NCBI RefSeq assembly: GCF_000003605.2
Contig: NW_003135835.1
Location: forward strand, 275,829 to 336,074
DNA from: Saccoglossus kowalevskii
Taxonomy: Eukaryota > Hemichordata > Enteropneusta > Harrimaniidae
DNA: 60,246 nt
Reading direction: 5' to 3'
Within the stretch, counting starts at the first letter, position 1, and each line of letters opens with the position of its first letter. This document shows positions 25,154 through 55,572 of this stretch, piece by piece. Under the pieces are notes generated by a model. The model had not been told where the DNA came from and did no database searches. It saw only the letters and a list, made by a program, of their open reading frames with translations. The translations under genes were made by a program, and so were the position numbers.

Positions 25154-28100
25154 CTCGTGGTGAAAACAAAAACCAAAAACCCGCAGAAAACGGTACTTTG
25201 CGATGGTTGTTGAGAGTCCCCTGAACAGTGTAACAAGATTAGCCCTACGTGTGTAACATATATGAATTTAGGTGTTGAGGATTACTTCAAAGTTGAGTTT
25301 GTGTTGTTTTTTCGAATTTTCACCAGCTCCACCAGCGTTCCACAGCAGCGCGCACAAAGCCCATAGAAATACGTGGTACAGTGGTGCGCGTCTTAGCAAC
25401 GTGGAACGTCTGTGACGTAGGTTGAGGTTTCTACTGGTGAAAAGAATATATTGCATTGCCAGCGAAGCAATGTGAGCTACGTATGTAGTATACACATTGC
25501 TACTAGTGCTCGGCAAACCTCATATTGAACAATTATCAAAATGTAATATTAGTTTTGAACCTGACATTTTTATTATCCTTATTGCATAACATGGTGGAAT
25601 GTATGATTGCTTTCAGATTCATCGCCGGATACTTTGGAGATAGTAACCAAAAGCTAAGCTGGCAGTAATAATGTCCTAAAATGATTTGAAGTTATTTGAA
25701 CGTTATTGATTGTGACACAACCGTACAGCTTCAATGCTATCATACCTGAATCATTGAAGGTGACACCAATGTCTGCACTGCATTTCACAGTGCCACATGG
25801 TTTCAAATGTTGTTTCCTGTAGGATAGAATTCCATTTATTATACGCAAGGTGAATTGCACAGGGTAAATTTACCTCAATATTATGTAAAATTAATGTCCT
25901 TGACTGAAAAGGCGATTGGCGTTTTCCGGTTAATCGCAACGTGTGTTTATGGCAACATAACAATATTAGTTAACAAGATTAATGAACGTCTTCTAAACGA
26001 TTGATAATTAACTGTTTTAAAATAAGAAGCTCCGACATACCCATCTATTAATTTGCCAAAGTCGTATAGGGATTTTAACAAAATATGCAATTTAACAATG
26101 GTAATATATAACCACACTGTGTATATAAGTCATGGATAGTGGGGTTGAAAGTTTATAAAATCGGTTTATGTATGTCAATTATGATGATTTTGAACATGCA
26201 CTCTCAATGAATAGGCAAGCCAAATCACGTACACCAGTTACCAATGATACATATGGGGCAATAATAATATTCATAATATTATTTTATAGTAACTCGCCCC
26301 TAATAATAAAAGGATGTATGGTGTATATTATCATAGAATATAGTGCTATTCACAGAAAACACTGTTCCACCTCGCAATCTTAGTTTTCAAAAATACATTG
26401 TATCATTATGCGTTATGGGAAACCGGATTTCTTGTTCGAAATTAAAAGTAATAATTCCACATTTTGATTTTCAACGTTTTCAGTAATACGATGTTTTTAA
26501 TTCTAAATGAGGAGACATAAAAACGACTCTATGCATAGCTTTTTAAAATGTACAGGCTTTTGAATTAATGGAAATATATAAATTTCGTTCATTTTCAATA
26601 TAGATTGGCTAATAAATTTGATCGGTTCGTAGGACAATCTCTTAGGTCTAATTTGTAAACAAACGTTTTAATCGCTTTTTTTCAAATTGCTTGAACCTTG
26701 AAGGCAATATTCGTCATCCAAGCCACATATATAATTAATAAATGCAATTTTAATGTGTTGCAAAAAAAATCACTAGGTCATATGGTCTGGGGGTCTTCCA
26801 TGCAAGTATTTACCACTTTGATAAAGCTTAACATTCCACACCGGGCGATGATCGTTCTGCTGCGAGTTTCTGAATTATTTGGATATATTTCAAAATGTAT
26901 ATTGATTGCACTTGTACGTTTCCGACTTGACCTCTGCATGCTTTAAATACAAAAAATGTTTTTCAAAAAAAATCCAGCAATTTTGCAATCTCTTTACACA
27001 CATTTTGACGGTATTTCATATCATTATACGTTCACCTCGTATGGCCATCGGTTTGTATATATTTTCGGCAAGCTTTCGCTCGTCTTCTGGGTATTATTTT
27101 GAAACTGTGGGGTTTGATATTTCAATTTCATTACTTTTGCAATATTTGGAATAAAATTTATATGCTATTTCCTAAATGAATATTGAGGCCGTATGACATT
27201 TTCCTAACCTTTAACTGGTCGCTATAAAATGGGATATAACGCTGTATGCAAATTGCATATTCATCTGGTATTACGCAGTTGTAATGGATTGTTGTTGTGG
27301 TGCTTTTAAAATCTCCATAATGCTTGTGTGACACGCACAACTAAATATCAATCATGATTTATTATAATCTGCATACTATCGAACTCAGTAAACCATAAAT
27401 AATTTTAAACAAAAACACCTTCATAACGATGAACCTACTACGTCATGTTACCTACAACTACAAACAAAATCACTTTTGCAGACACTAAATTATCTCGGTT
27501 ATTTTCATTTGTTTTGCAGTTGTGATATTAAATGGAGTATTGTAAAAAAATAGACATCCAAGCACTAGATTATTAGATTACCTACCAGAAAAAAAGATAA
27601 AAATATATAAATAACGAATATTGAGGGCAGTGATACAACATATACATTTTTTATCACTGGTTAACAAAGAATATTGTACATCAAACAGTTGGGTAAACAT
27701 TTAGGTTAGTATCATTGTCTCTTGTTAGGTTATATATTATTTCACGTTTCTAACCTCTCTATTGTAAGGCACGATGACGCATGTATCATTTGAGCAGTGT
27801 AACAAACAGTTAATACCTTGAACAAGAATATCAGTAGATAACATACTGTGCATTATTATTTGATGTAATCATTGCAGTTGGAATAATTAATCAGACATCA
27901 GATTAAAAGGCATGCACAACTGTCAGATTTTGAGAGGATTGTTGTCTCTCAAACCTATGTGTTTATGATGTTCATACGATGTAAATTAGGTATTATAATG
28001 TAGAAATATATAATATTAAATCGGCATAATAGAAAATACTCCATGGAAAAAACCAATTAATATGATCCACGTCGATCGTCATACAATATATTCACCATGC

Positions 28101-28561
28101 GTTTCATGTTTCATCTGGTTGTTCAAATGCGATTGGCAAGTTCTATCATCCGGAAATCTCATAATGACCCGTTGCTCAAAGCAGAAAAGTTGTTACACCA
28201 GCTTACTAGGTCCTGGTCAGGAATTGGCTTAAATAAGAGAATGTGAGAAAAAAAATACAAAAATGCAATCCATTGAACTGATCGCTTTCAATAAGAATTG
28301 GCATTTGAATAAATTGTTAGTCAGATTGTCGGGTTTAAAAATATATCAGAATAATAATATAGATGTTCCTGCAATCTTAGAAAATACGAAAGTTCACATG
28401 ATTGAATTACATCTGTTATAGTGTAACTGGACGAGAACAAATTTCTACCCAATGATGACTGATAATTTGCATGACACATTTAATTCTTGTCGGTAAATTT
28501 TGTGATATAATTTTATTGCCGTCAATCAAAATAACGAGTATTAATTAATTTATTCGTAGTC
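25154..28561. other. Intergenic region upstream of the channel gene
   Basis: AT-rich. It contains a diverged copy of the 0.84-kb repeat family (26790-27235) and otherwise nothing I can identify. The slightly GC-richer patch at 25300-25480 has a signal-peptide-like minus-strand frame without a start codon, which I do not accept as a gene. The promoter of the channel gene should lie in the right-hand part. Confidence 0.5.
26790..27235 (+). repeat. Diverged copy of the ~0.84-kb repeat family
   Basis: It shares ordered blocks with 51040-51800 and 55780-56865: CTTAACATTC, TTCCGACTTGACCT, GGTTTGTATAT, a TGGGGTTTGATATTTC-type stretch, and CCTAACCTTTAACTG near its right end. Same orientation as the other copies. 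Non-coding. Confidence 0.55.
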
Positions 28562-45606
<17,045 letters not shown>

Positions 45607-45976
45607 ATCACTGGAAATGCATTTAGCTTTCGTTCTGACGAAATTTTATATATATAATATATATAGTCAAATGACATATACGTTTTTCTTCATTCACTAG
45701 AACCTGGTTATAAATTATGCTGGCATAGCAAATCCATTCTAATGTAATTCTGCTCACTCGTTCTAATCATTCTTGAACTGCCTAGCTAACTTCTAAAAAT
45801 ATAATTAATTGTGGATAGGGTTAAGAGGTTGACGTTGTATGAATGTGCTTGCTTGTAATGCTGTGAATTTCTGTATTCTAAAAAAAAACAAATAGTCTTA
45901 ATTATTATGTTGATGAGGTATTAGTCGTTTCCGATGATTTCATTAATTCTGTCATTCTAACTAGCCGTTATTAGAA

Positions 45977-45982
45977 ATTAAA
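45977..45982 (+). promoter_or_regulatory. Candidate polyadenylation signal of the channel gene
   Basis: ATTAAA variant about 370 bases after the stop codon. No perfect AATAAA was seen nearer to the stop, so the call is weak. Confidence 0.3.
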
Positions 45983-46119
45983 TATTTATTGTAATCTATT
46001 GTGACACTGGTTCTCACCACAATAGCTTACGACCCCCCTGCCAAATGCAAGTACAACTGAAACTAATATCTACATATTTACATGAAAAATTTTCCACCTA
46101 TGCGGATCTGTATGTGCAG

Positions 46120-46730
46120 GAGTTTTACGACCGTATGCCCTTACTGACGTCAACCAAACTTGTTATGTGAGAAGTTGGCACCCAAGGCTCACAGGTGCTA
46201 CATCTTGCCCAAGGGTGACCTGGAGGTAGTTGTGGCAAAGGGTAACCTCATTCTCCCACGTCCATAGACTCCACAACCGGATGTAGTTTAAAATCTTGCC
46301 CAGGACACATATATACATATTTAAATAAATGAAAACGTTGCCATTAATAGGTAATACCTCACACGTGAGACTGAGTTGGTGCAAAGCTTTTATGACCGTA
46401 TGCCCTTACTGACGTCAACCAAACTTATTATGTGGGAAGTTGGCACCCAAGGCTGACAGGTACTACACCTTGCCGAAGGGTGACCTGGAAGTAGTTGTGG
46501 CAAAGGGTAACCTCATTCTCCCAAGTACAACAACTCCACAACCGGATGTAATTTTAACGTCGTACCCAGGACAATAAAGCTGAAAACCGACACGACTAAG
46601 TCGTCCGGCCAAACCTGTAATAATACGGGGAGCGCTGAAAAGCACCGCGTTCACCCGCGCGATCAGTGTGCCCAAGGTTGACATGGAGGTAGTTGTGGCA
46701 CATGATAACCTCATCCTCCCAAATTCCAAG
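46120..46730. repeat. Tandem repeat, period about 265 bp (two full copies and a fragment)
   Basis: Copy A (about 46122-46308) and copy B (about 46387-46572) share long blocks, including CCGTATGCCCTTACTGACGT, AAGTTGGCACCCAAGG and GTGGCAAAGGGTAACCTCAT. A fragment of the latter half recurs at 46668-46730. The stretch between B and the fragment (46573-46667) is GC-rich for this window. Long minus-strand frames here repeat internally only because the DNA repeats. Probably a piece of an interspersed element. Confidence 0.8.
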
Positions 46731-48290
46731 GGAAAACTAAAACATTAAAAGCACAGAACAAGTAGCAGAAAGGAAAAATGCGCGTATGTTTGCAGATAAC
46801 CCACCAAGTGGACGAAACTCTTGGCTCCTGTGCGTGTTCTAAACTCGGTTGTGCATTTCTGTACGTGAGTACGAAATTTGCACTATTTTCCAAGACAAGT
46901 GAGCCAATAGTATATTATAGAATAATGCGGAGCTCATTATCCTGAATGTGACACAGGGCATTTTCCACTGTCCATGTATTTTTAAACTTAGGCAATTGGT
47001 TCATAACGCGTGAATATTCATATTCCGTTTTAAGTCTTGACCTAATACTTTGTTTGAAAATTTCGAGAGGGTCACTAGACCCTTGTTACGACGGCTGGAG
47101 TGAATATATTACATTTTATTTTGCGTAGTCAGCAGGATTGATACTTCATTGACTTTAACAAACTTTGTACTGCAACATTCGTTACCACAACGTTGATGGA
47201 GATAAAATACTAATTTCGAAGGGTGAAGTTTTCAAATGCAAAGCGACAACAACGTGCAGTTGTGCATTTGGTTGACGTCAACTTCACAAAGATATATGTA
47301 TGACTTATATAGAATTGCGTGGTATATTTTCCCCAGTTAATTAAGTAGCATATTACGCAATTTTGTCATGTGTTACCACTAGTTACCATAAGTATTATTT
47401 GTTCCTATTCGTTGACGATCAGAACTTTGATGTAAACATTTTTCGACATTCATTAAAACAAGTAGTAATGAATCATAAACAATGTCTTTGTCACACGCAA
47501 CGTAATGATACCGTAATTGGTATAGTACAGGTGTGATGGTCCAAATACCAAAATGGCAACAGCAACAGAAGGACTTCCCTGGCGGCAATGATGAACTGGT
47601 ACTGATATTATTGTACTCTGCAAGCATCATGTACAATAACGCGGTAAAACTCCACTACTCCAATAACTAGATACTTAAACTCCAATACATTTCAACGAGA
47701 TCTCCGATCTGGAGTGCTGAACAACTCCCCTATATATACCACCACTGTCTATAAATAGACCATTACATCAGCATACATAATGAGTCTGGAACTTACTACA
47801 AATTTCTAGAATGTTACATTACCTTCTATTGCCTTCTACAGTGTTCTATTACCTATTCAACCAGTTTCTACAAAGAGTCTAGAATATTCCACCCAGACAC
47901 AGTACGGAAGTGGTAAACAAGTCGTATGCGACAGTCTTCTTATGTGCATAGTTAAAAACTGTATAATACTCGTACATGTCAATCAATTATCTGTGGTCAT
48001 GTTCCTTACAGTCAGTTAGTAGAAGTCAGTGGATATTTCGCCTACATGTTGCGTGTTATGTAATGTTAGTACGATTCAGTAGTTTAAGAGTTAATACGTA
48101 GTGTGAACGAGTTCGAATTCCATGATACGTGTTATGTAAAACTTGGTCGCGGTCACGGTTTTTTCCTTTGAATACTGGACATTATTGTCTCTTAGAACAA
48201 TTCTAACTTACGGGTTTGTGTCGCTTTTGCATTTCTATTCACTGTACAGGCATAATAATTATAGGCTACTTCGTGCTGATGTATCAGGTC
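46731..48290. other. Intergenic region, no gene seen
   Basis: No gene recognised. The stretch at about 47500-47900, with TATATATA-like and TATAAATA boxes and many ATTCTAGA/TCTAGAAT-like motifs, might be part of an LTR or promoter. I found no matching second LTR. Confidence 0.4.
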
Positions 48291-48295
48291 AGTCA

Positions 48296-48370
48296 GTATG
48301 GCCCAGTGGTTAGGTAGCCCGCACGCCTGTAGTGACGAGGTGCTTCGCTATGAAAGCCGTTCGCATTCAG
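48296..48370 (+). repeat. tRNA-derived SINE-like element or tRNA relic
   Basis: TGGCCCAGTGG at 48299-48309 fits the internal pol III A box of tRNA genes and is followed by GTTAGG. GTTCGCATTC at 48359-48368 resembles a B box about 50 bases on. Flanking arms do not fold into a full cloverleaf by eye, so I do not call a tRNA gene. Confidence 0.4.
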
Positions 48371-51039
48371 TCATGCGTGTTGTTATTTTAATGTGTATTT
48401 GTAGGTAATCATTTTCGCATATGTCCGAACATCGTAATTTTTGGTTTAATAAGATTAATTATCATGTAAACATTAATCGCACTTGTTTATTCAGGGATTT
48501 GTTTTAGTAAATTATTGGCTGTATTTGGCAGTCCAGGGTAATTTAGAATATTGTATGTATGCTGTAAGGCATTGTGGGTTGTTGCATGTCTATTATGTAA
48601 GCCCTTAAGAAACACATTGACACATTGTGCATTTACAATGTGGAGCTGTTAAAAGATCACTTCCATTATGAAAAAAATAGATCTTATTGAGGAGAAACTA
48701 GACTCAAAATTAAATTTAATAGGAATTCACCCCAGGTTAATAATATTGCTTATTACAGTAGGGCAAATATGACAAATCTTAATGGTTTGACTATTCAGTC
48801 TTAAAGTCTACAAACTCAAATTGTATACGTGTTCAAGAGGTCCTCACGCAAGAACAGCAAATCAGCTGTTGACTAATGGTAATTGATGATATTCCTGATT
48901 ATCTGAACACCTGCGAGCGAGCACCCTCCGATACATTTGCTAAAACTTACCTAATATGTTTGATGATTTTTTATTTGGCCATTTTTTTGCATTTTAATTT
49001 GGAAAGGCTGTTGGATACCATTTTAGGAAATTCATCCTTTTTCTCGTTCAGTGTCATAAATAAGCACGTTGAATTGAATTGAATTGTTACGTAGTCATCT
49101 AGGGGAAACCTTTAAACTAGCATTTATATTTCACGTTCTGCCCTTTTCCAGGTATTTACACCCAGTAAAACAGAAGGCTTTAATACATAACTACAGTGTG
49201 TACAATGTTTATTGGATTTAAAAGGTGGTGGTCGTCGCGCATGTAAAACAATCCAATGCGCTCTTTTTATGGAAATCACGAGTATGAGTTTTGAAGTGGA
49301 CACGACGTGCACTAATTACCACTGCTGACTCTTTCGACACCATTCAGTCACCAACTAAATTACTTAGTTGAAGATTAGTAACACATTAGTTTATATTCGT
49401 TAGTCTGCATCTGTATTCCTTCTTATTAAAAAAACTCAAATTCAATATTGGAACTGTGGTGTCGGGCCAAATAAAAACTAGCAGACGACAGGTTTAAAGT
49501 ATAAGGAATGTTTACTCGTGTAATAACTAACATAACTCAAAAGTCATGATGGCAGCCATGTCCCAAAATCCTATCTGTTGCTAAGCGATCTAACTAATGG
49601 CGGAAATATTGCCATGCAAACTACAATAATAATATTAATATTCATAGTTCAGACACAACAAGAACGACCTTAAGGGAGTGACAGGCCAAAATTCGCGTTA
49701 CCGAGCACAATTAATATCACATAAAATATAACCACTATTACTGTAGTTTTAAATTAATTGCAAAACTAATATTTACGGATATAAAATATGTATGGTAGTT
49801 TGATTACAATGAAATTGGACAGCAAACCTATTACATGCCACGATCACCAATTTACACTAAAGGAAATGATTATATGAACAAAAATATTCCTGCAAAAATG
49901 ACTAAAAGAATAAAATCTGCAATCGATAGCACAAAACTAAGTGAAATAAATAGTTATTTTGCATAGATTCATCACCTCACTAAAATTCCCAAAATGGTTT
50001 ACCCTTATAGGCATTCCAGATCTTGATGTGTTTGGTCGTCTATTCAATTAAATTTTCATCGCACCAGAACTAGATGCAATTAGAAAAATAATTTTATTCT
50101 TAACGAATAATCGGAAAGAACGTGTAAACAGACGTACCCAAAGCTCGTACAAAACAATTTTTGTTAGTTTTAGATGTCAAATCGACACACTGGCAATGGT
50201 ACCACTGGTATTCAAATTCGTCGCGTTGCAGCACATTATGTCATTGGTCTCCGGACTCCCAACAAAGACATAAAGTTATATCCACCTAAGCAACATCTTC
50301 AATAGAATATGTATTTTCAAAATCATTTCTAACGCAATAGTGACGAGTGTTTCCTGGTTGGAAAGACGTCATGTTCGCTATGACCAACCAGACAACTCAA
50401 TCACGTGACCCCCATATTGCGTGACGAAATGAAACTTTCAAAAATGACCCGGACAAAGTAGATCGGCGGACAATTTGAGATAAACAGAAATGTTTAATTG
50501 GAAAAGGACGCCGAAGTTTAGCAAAGTTGCCATCGTATAGTTTACTTCCACCAGCAACCCACGGACAATTTCTTGCCCACATAGAGGAAACGGCAAATTT
50601 AGCCAAAACTATTTTGGACAAAGAATATGAGACGGCTCTAGCAAAATGGCTAAAGATATGAGTGAATTGCAAGACCACTGTGTTTCTTGATGAGTCATTA
50701 TTTATTTCTTGAGGTGTTCTGGCCCAAGCAAATTTAAAGTAAATTTGTTATGTTGGTTTTACGCAGAAATATTTTCATGCTTCTGTTTTGTACATTTAAC
50801 CTTAATCAGATCATTTGATTCTTGACAGCTTCAGACAGTAAGGCAAAGTATAAACTTCAGGTAGTATTCCTAACAAAGCTGCAAGTCCGTTATGACGTAA
50901 ACAAGCCATGCTTGTCACACTCCTTGTTAGTTATACAATTTTGTTTACAGTAATATATTTTGAACATAAACATTCCAGAAGCTGATTTTTGATTGACCAT
51001 ATTTCTCTGAAACAGCATTGACTAAAACATAATAACCAT
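48371..51039. other. Intergenic region, no gene seen
   Basis: AT-rich, with scattered short frames on both strands and no family signature, splice context or repeat partner found elsewhere in the window. Confidence 0.5.
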
Positions 51040-51800
51040 AGCAAATATAATTATACTTTTATATAGTTTGTATGACCGTCTGTTTGTATATTGAATTCCA
51101 TCTTTCACTAGACTTTTGCTTATTATTTTCAGTCGTTCAACTGCGGCGTTTGATATGAAATTACTCGGGGACATTTGCAATCAAATTTACCGACTTCGTA
51201 TAACAGTCTGCTAAAATATGATGGGGTTTCAATCAACTTTTCATTATTCTTTCTAACCTTTAACTGGGGGATTTGTAGAACAACCACTTGAGTCAAATAT
51301 ACAAACAATTTACTATCTTTCCGATCGCTTTTCACAACTTTGCACGAACTTTTTCAAAGACTAGTGCCACCGCTGCCGGCTACTAACAACAATGATTTAA
51401 TGAAATTGTGTGAAAAATTTCAAATTTCAGGAAACATTAACGACAGTTATGCGCTATTTATATAAAAATGTTCGACACCTCAGCCACATAGTTAATTGAA
51501 ATATGTAATTTCAATGTGTGTCTCTCAATTAAAATCTCGGTCAAATGCTCTGATGGTTTTTCTTGCAAGTACTCGCCACTTCCGATGACGCTTAACATTC
51601 TACCCTGATAAATCACTCAATCACTCTGATGAGAGGATTAGATGATTTTTTTTTTAATTTTCGGCAACTTAATGTTTGGATATAATATAAACATGATGTT
51701 GATTGTTCTCGTATGCTTCCGATTTGACCTATGTGGCTCTTTTACGTGATTTTAGTTGTTTTTTCGAACTTTTTTTGTTTTTAATATAATTTGTATTGGG
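51040..51800 (+). repeat. ~0.84-kb repeat family, copy left of the LINE
   Basis: It has the same ordered blocks as 55780-56620: GTCTGTTTGTATATT, CTTATTATTTTCAGTCGTTC, TCAATCAAATTTACC-type stretches, CCGATCGCTTTTCACAACTT, CGACACCTCAGCCACAT and CTCAATCACTCTGATGAGAG. Same orientation. Non-coding. Confidence 0.75.
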
Positions 51801-51891
51801 TACATTTATTCCAAGGTTACATTTGTTTGTTTTCCATATACAGATTTACTTGAAAAAATACATTTCTGTAGTATTCTGTTTTTCCATTAAT

Positions 51892-52729
51892 TTACCTAAC
51901 AAATGATATTATTGGAGTCCATTTTTTCAAATATAGTATAATCCTGTCATTTCGTTTTGCGATAAAATTTTCACAAGTATATATTCGCTTAATGAAAGAC
52001 AAGAATCCTCTAAATTGGGGCTTTCCTCCATTCATTTTTGAAAAATATACATGTTTTCTAACAACAAGACAAATAAAATTCAACAATAATGTTTCATCTG
52101 GGTCTGATAAAATCATACAAAGCCTGCTGGGAGGTGAACTCAGAGACCCACCCCACCAGAACAGCAAATCTTTCCATAGGGACATTGTATATCTAGTCAT
52201 GGAAGAGATGCTCATTGGTCTCTGCTTCATTCTGGCAGAAGGTGCACAGTGGGCTAGGATATTTCTGTGGGTTGAGCTATGTAGTCGTATACAAAAGGTT
52301 ATGAAGAGTTTTGAATTCGAACTCTCTTGTCTTTGTATCAGTAGTCATTTTTAACATGAGATTATATAATTTTTTTCAATGTATGGACGTGTTAATGTTC
52401 AATTCCTCACATAGTTTGTTTTCACTAATCGGCGGAGTGAAGGCTCTGTCTCGCATTACTTTTTTCAAATGTTGAGGGGATATTGCATCTAGTTGAGTAG
52501 GGATGTCTGATATTTTTATACAAATTTCATTAAATACACTTGTTTTATTTTTTAATTTGTTAGGAATGGCTGATACTAGTCCAATCCATGTCAATTTCTG
52601 CAGTAATGGGATATTGTTTTGACCAATAGTTTGCCAAGGTATCAGGAGATTTAAATTGAAGAGATCTGATACGTTACTTATCCCTTTTTGCTCAAAGTCT
52701 GCAAAGTAAATCATGTTACCCTCTATCAA
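51892..52729 (-). pseudogene. LINE ORF2 C-terminal relic
   Basis: Two longer frames, 52729-52376 and 52230-51892. The second, with the frame just upstream, reads TLCTFCQNEAETNEHLFHD, LLFWWGG, ETLLLNFICLVVRKHVYFSK and RGFLSFIKRIY. This is the zinc-knuckle and tail layout of L1/Tx1 ORF2 proteins. Confidence 0.7.
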
Positions 52730-53099
52730 AATATCCCGATTATTCCAAATACATTGATTCGTATTCTCAAAATAATGAATTATGAATTATTTTGTGAACT
52801 ACCTTAATTGTAGTGTTTTTGATAGTAGTAGAGTTAAGAAGATAGGAAAACTGAGATATTCCAACTGTCTTTATAATTTGTACCTTGCCAAATACAGATA
52901 GTTTTCTCCTCTTCCAGGAATTGAGGGCAATTATCCATTGCCTTATTAATATTGTTTTCTATAATTCTCCATTTTATTGTAGGAGAAATGTATACCTACA
53001 ATCTTGATAGGGGAAGTGGGCCATTTCACCCCAAACATCACATCTTTTCTATTCCTCCACCACCACCCCCAACCATGCCCCCTTAACCCTGAGCATTCC

Positions 53100-54430
53100 C
53101 AAAAGGTCCCAAGTAAAACAAACAGCTCCCTGGCCGACTCAATACCGACATGAAGCATGTCATATCATCTGCAAAAATGGCCACCTTAATTTCTGTCCCC
53201 ATAATATTAATGCCTGAAATGTTTTTATTTTCTCTAATAGCAATAATAAGGTTTCCAGTATCAAAACAAAAAGCATTGGAGATAGGGGGGCTCCCTGGCG
53301 CACTCCTCTCTGCAATTAAAAGTAACCAGTACTGAAACCATTATTCATGACACAGCCCTCAATATTATTATAAAGTGTTTTAATCCAGTTTTGAAAATCA
53401 TGCCCAAAATTAAATCCAACAAGAACTTTAAATAGGTACGACCAACTGACCATATCAAATGCTTTTTCGAAGTCAATTGCTAAAAGAAGAGCATTCAATT
53501 CAGCTTCCCTCGTGTAGTGGTAAATCTCATCTATTAATTTCCTACTATATTCCATAGAAAATTTCCTTATCTTATATTTCATCATATCCCATCTAAATTT
53601 CTTATCTTGAGTATCCCCCGAATCCCTAGTCCAGTTTGCCATATTTTCTTTTAGTAACTCACTATAAATCACATCCTTAGTTAGAGATGAATTCAATCTC
53701 CAATATGCTGTCCCACGTTTTTGATAGTCACTTGTTATGATTAAAATCTTGGCAGCATGGTCTGGGCAAATTCCTGGAATAATTTCAACCGTTTTGACAA
53801 TGTTTTGTAATTCATCATAAAAAGTGACTTAATCTAGCCTGCTCTGCTGTATTGCAGGACGTTTCCGCCTCCAAGTAAACTGTGTTTTTTTAATTCCTTA
53901 TGCGCCAAATTTGAAATGCTCTAGAATAACACTGAATACTACTAATGTAATTTTCCATGGTCTGGGGTTACCGCCTGACCTGTCCAGGTTATTATTCACA
54001 ATAAAGTTAAGGTCTCTCCTCCCCCCAAATAATTGTGATGTCCGGGTCCAAATTTAAATCAATAAGCTTCTTTTTTAAATCAAAAAGAAATTTCCTATGT
54101 TCAGATTCTTTATTGGGAGCATATGTATTTATTAGTACTACAGGAGAGTCCTCGATCTCAGTTTCCGGAATTAAAAGTCGGCCATCTTGCTCATTATACA
54201 CATTTAGTGAGGCATTCCTAATAATAATCATTTACTATTGTTTGTTCCATGTGAATACCAACACTCCCCCCCCCCCCAACTGGGTTTTCCAAAATTGCTC
54301 ATCAGCCAGGGTGCCGTGTGTTTGCTGTAATAGTACAACATCTACCTCTTTGTCTCTAAACCAATTTATGATTTTCTCTTTTTTTGAAGTCCATCAAACC
54401 TCTGGTGTTAAATGTTAAAATAGAGATTTT
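53100..54430 (-). pseudogene. LINE ORF2 relic: endonuclease and reverse transcriptase
   Basis: Endonuclease traces, in several frames: NTRGLMDFKKR, VDVVLLQQTHGTLADEQFW and VVLINTYAPNKESEHRKFL. RT traces: LLLAIDFEKAFDMVSWSYLF (about 53500), RGVRQGAPLSPMLFVL (about 53290) and IKVAIFADDMTCFM, with the catalytic FADD at 53165-53176. The usual LQETH catalytic glutamate reads Q. Multiple shifts separate these blocks. Confidence 0.85.
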
Positions 54431-54729
54431 TAAATCCATACATTTAAATATTACTCACTTTGAACCTACAAATATTCTTGGATACCCTTTTTTTCAAAAA
54501 AACATATGAACACAACACGAACAACAAACACAAAACAATCTGATACAATATCTGAAAATATTCATATCTGCGACTTGGGACGGCCTCAAAACTGTAATTA
54601 TACATCAACTCATTTTCTGCCTTCTGACTATAACCTCATTCCCTTTATAAACATGTAATCACACCGAATTATAATATCTGCATTCTTAAAAGAATCTGTT
54701 TATTTAAGAAAAGATTAAAGGGATTTGTT

Positions 54730-55572
54730 TTACCACCATTTTGATCTAGAGTTCCTTTTTGTTCCAGTTCCAGTGAGTTCTTGCACTGTGATTGCCTTCA
54801 TCCGACCGTTGTTCTCTTCAATCATGCAAGTTGCTGGCACTTTCCAGGCTATGTAACTTTTCTTTCTTGGGTTTTCTTTCTGAAATTCTTTCCGAAACTC
54901 TAGCAGCTTTTTTCTTTCATTTACAACTTGCTTGTTGAAGTCATCTGACGCGAATATATCCTTTCCTTTATACTTATTTTGCTTGAGCGTCTTAGGAGCA
55001 GAAAACAGTATTGTACGGGCGATACTGGCATCTACAAATGATACTCTTATTGATCTCGATTTACCGGACCGCAGTGGATAGGGTGGCACCCTATGAGCTC
55101 TTTGTGGTGCGACTTGTTGATCAATCCCGCTAACTTTCATGTGTTCGGTGACAAATTTCCTTATGAACTCTGAGCACGATTTCTCGCTTCTTTCAGCGCC
55201 TTCTGTAATGTTCCGGAAATTTAAATTTATCCGTCTGGATCTATTCTCAATATCCTCGCTTTTTTCCTCCGCCCTGTGCATTCTATTTTCCATTTCTTTA
55301 ACCATGTGTTTCGAATCGTCTATCTCCTTGTCACGTGATTCCGTATTCAACGTCTTCTCTACCTCTTCGACTCGCCCATACACTTGATTCAATGACACTT
55401 CTATTTCCGTCACTTTGCGATTAGTTTCTTGAAGCTGCTCACTCATAGATTCAAACTTATCTACCCTTGCTTTGATTTGAAACAACAGTTTCAATGTTGT
55501 CTCTGATCTGTCTTTACTCGTCATCTTCATTACTTTCGCCAGGTCGCCATCTTGGATAGGTTGGTCTTGCAT
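54730..55572 (-). CDS. LINE ORF1p-like protein (coiled coil plus RNA-binding domain)
   Basis: Open frame of 280 codons from an ATG at 55572. The same frame stays open a few codons upstream without an ATG, and a KPPKKN...ERKVDEMIK stretch lies in another frame just before it, so the original N-terminus is probably cut off by a frameshift. Residues about 25-110 are rich in E/K/L and look like a coiled coil. Then comes an RRM-like domain (RRINLNFRNI, AHRVPPYPLRSGKSRSIRVSF) and a basic C-terminal domain (NKQVVNERKKLLEFRKEF). This is the layout of L1-type ORF1p, which coats LINE RNA. The most intact part of this LINE. Confidence 0.8.
   Translation of the reverse strand: MQDQPIQDGDLAKVMKMTSKDRSETTLKLLFQIKARVDKFESMSEQLQETNRKVTEIEVSLNQVYGRVEEVEKTLNTESRDKEIDDSKHMVKEMENRMHRAEEKSEDIENRSRRINLNFRNITEGAERSEKSCSEFIRKFVTEHMKVSGIDQQVAPQRAHRVPPYPLRSGKSRSIRVSFVDASIARTILFSAPKTLKQNKYKGKDIFASDDFNKQVVNERKKLLEFRKEFQKENPRKKSYIAWKVPATCMIEENNGRMKAITVQELTGTGTKRNSRSKWW

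Noticed and set aside
25268-25516. Signal-peptide-like minus-strand frame
   Set aside because: No ATG before the hydrophobic part, no clear splice sites and no family match.
46463-46729. 88-codon minus-strand frame with internal repeats (GRMRL..ATTTS)
   Set aside because: The protein repeat only reflects the 265-bp DNA repeat.
47500-47900. Solo LTR
   Set aside because: Promoter-like boxes but no TG...CA ends, target duplication or second copy that I could find.
48296-48370. Functional tRNA gene
   Set aside because: A and B boxes are visible but the stems do not pair into a cloverleaf and no anticodon arm could be assigned.
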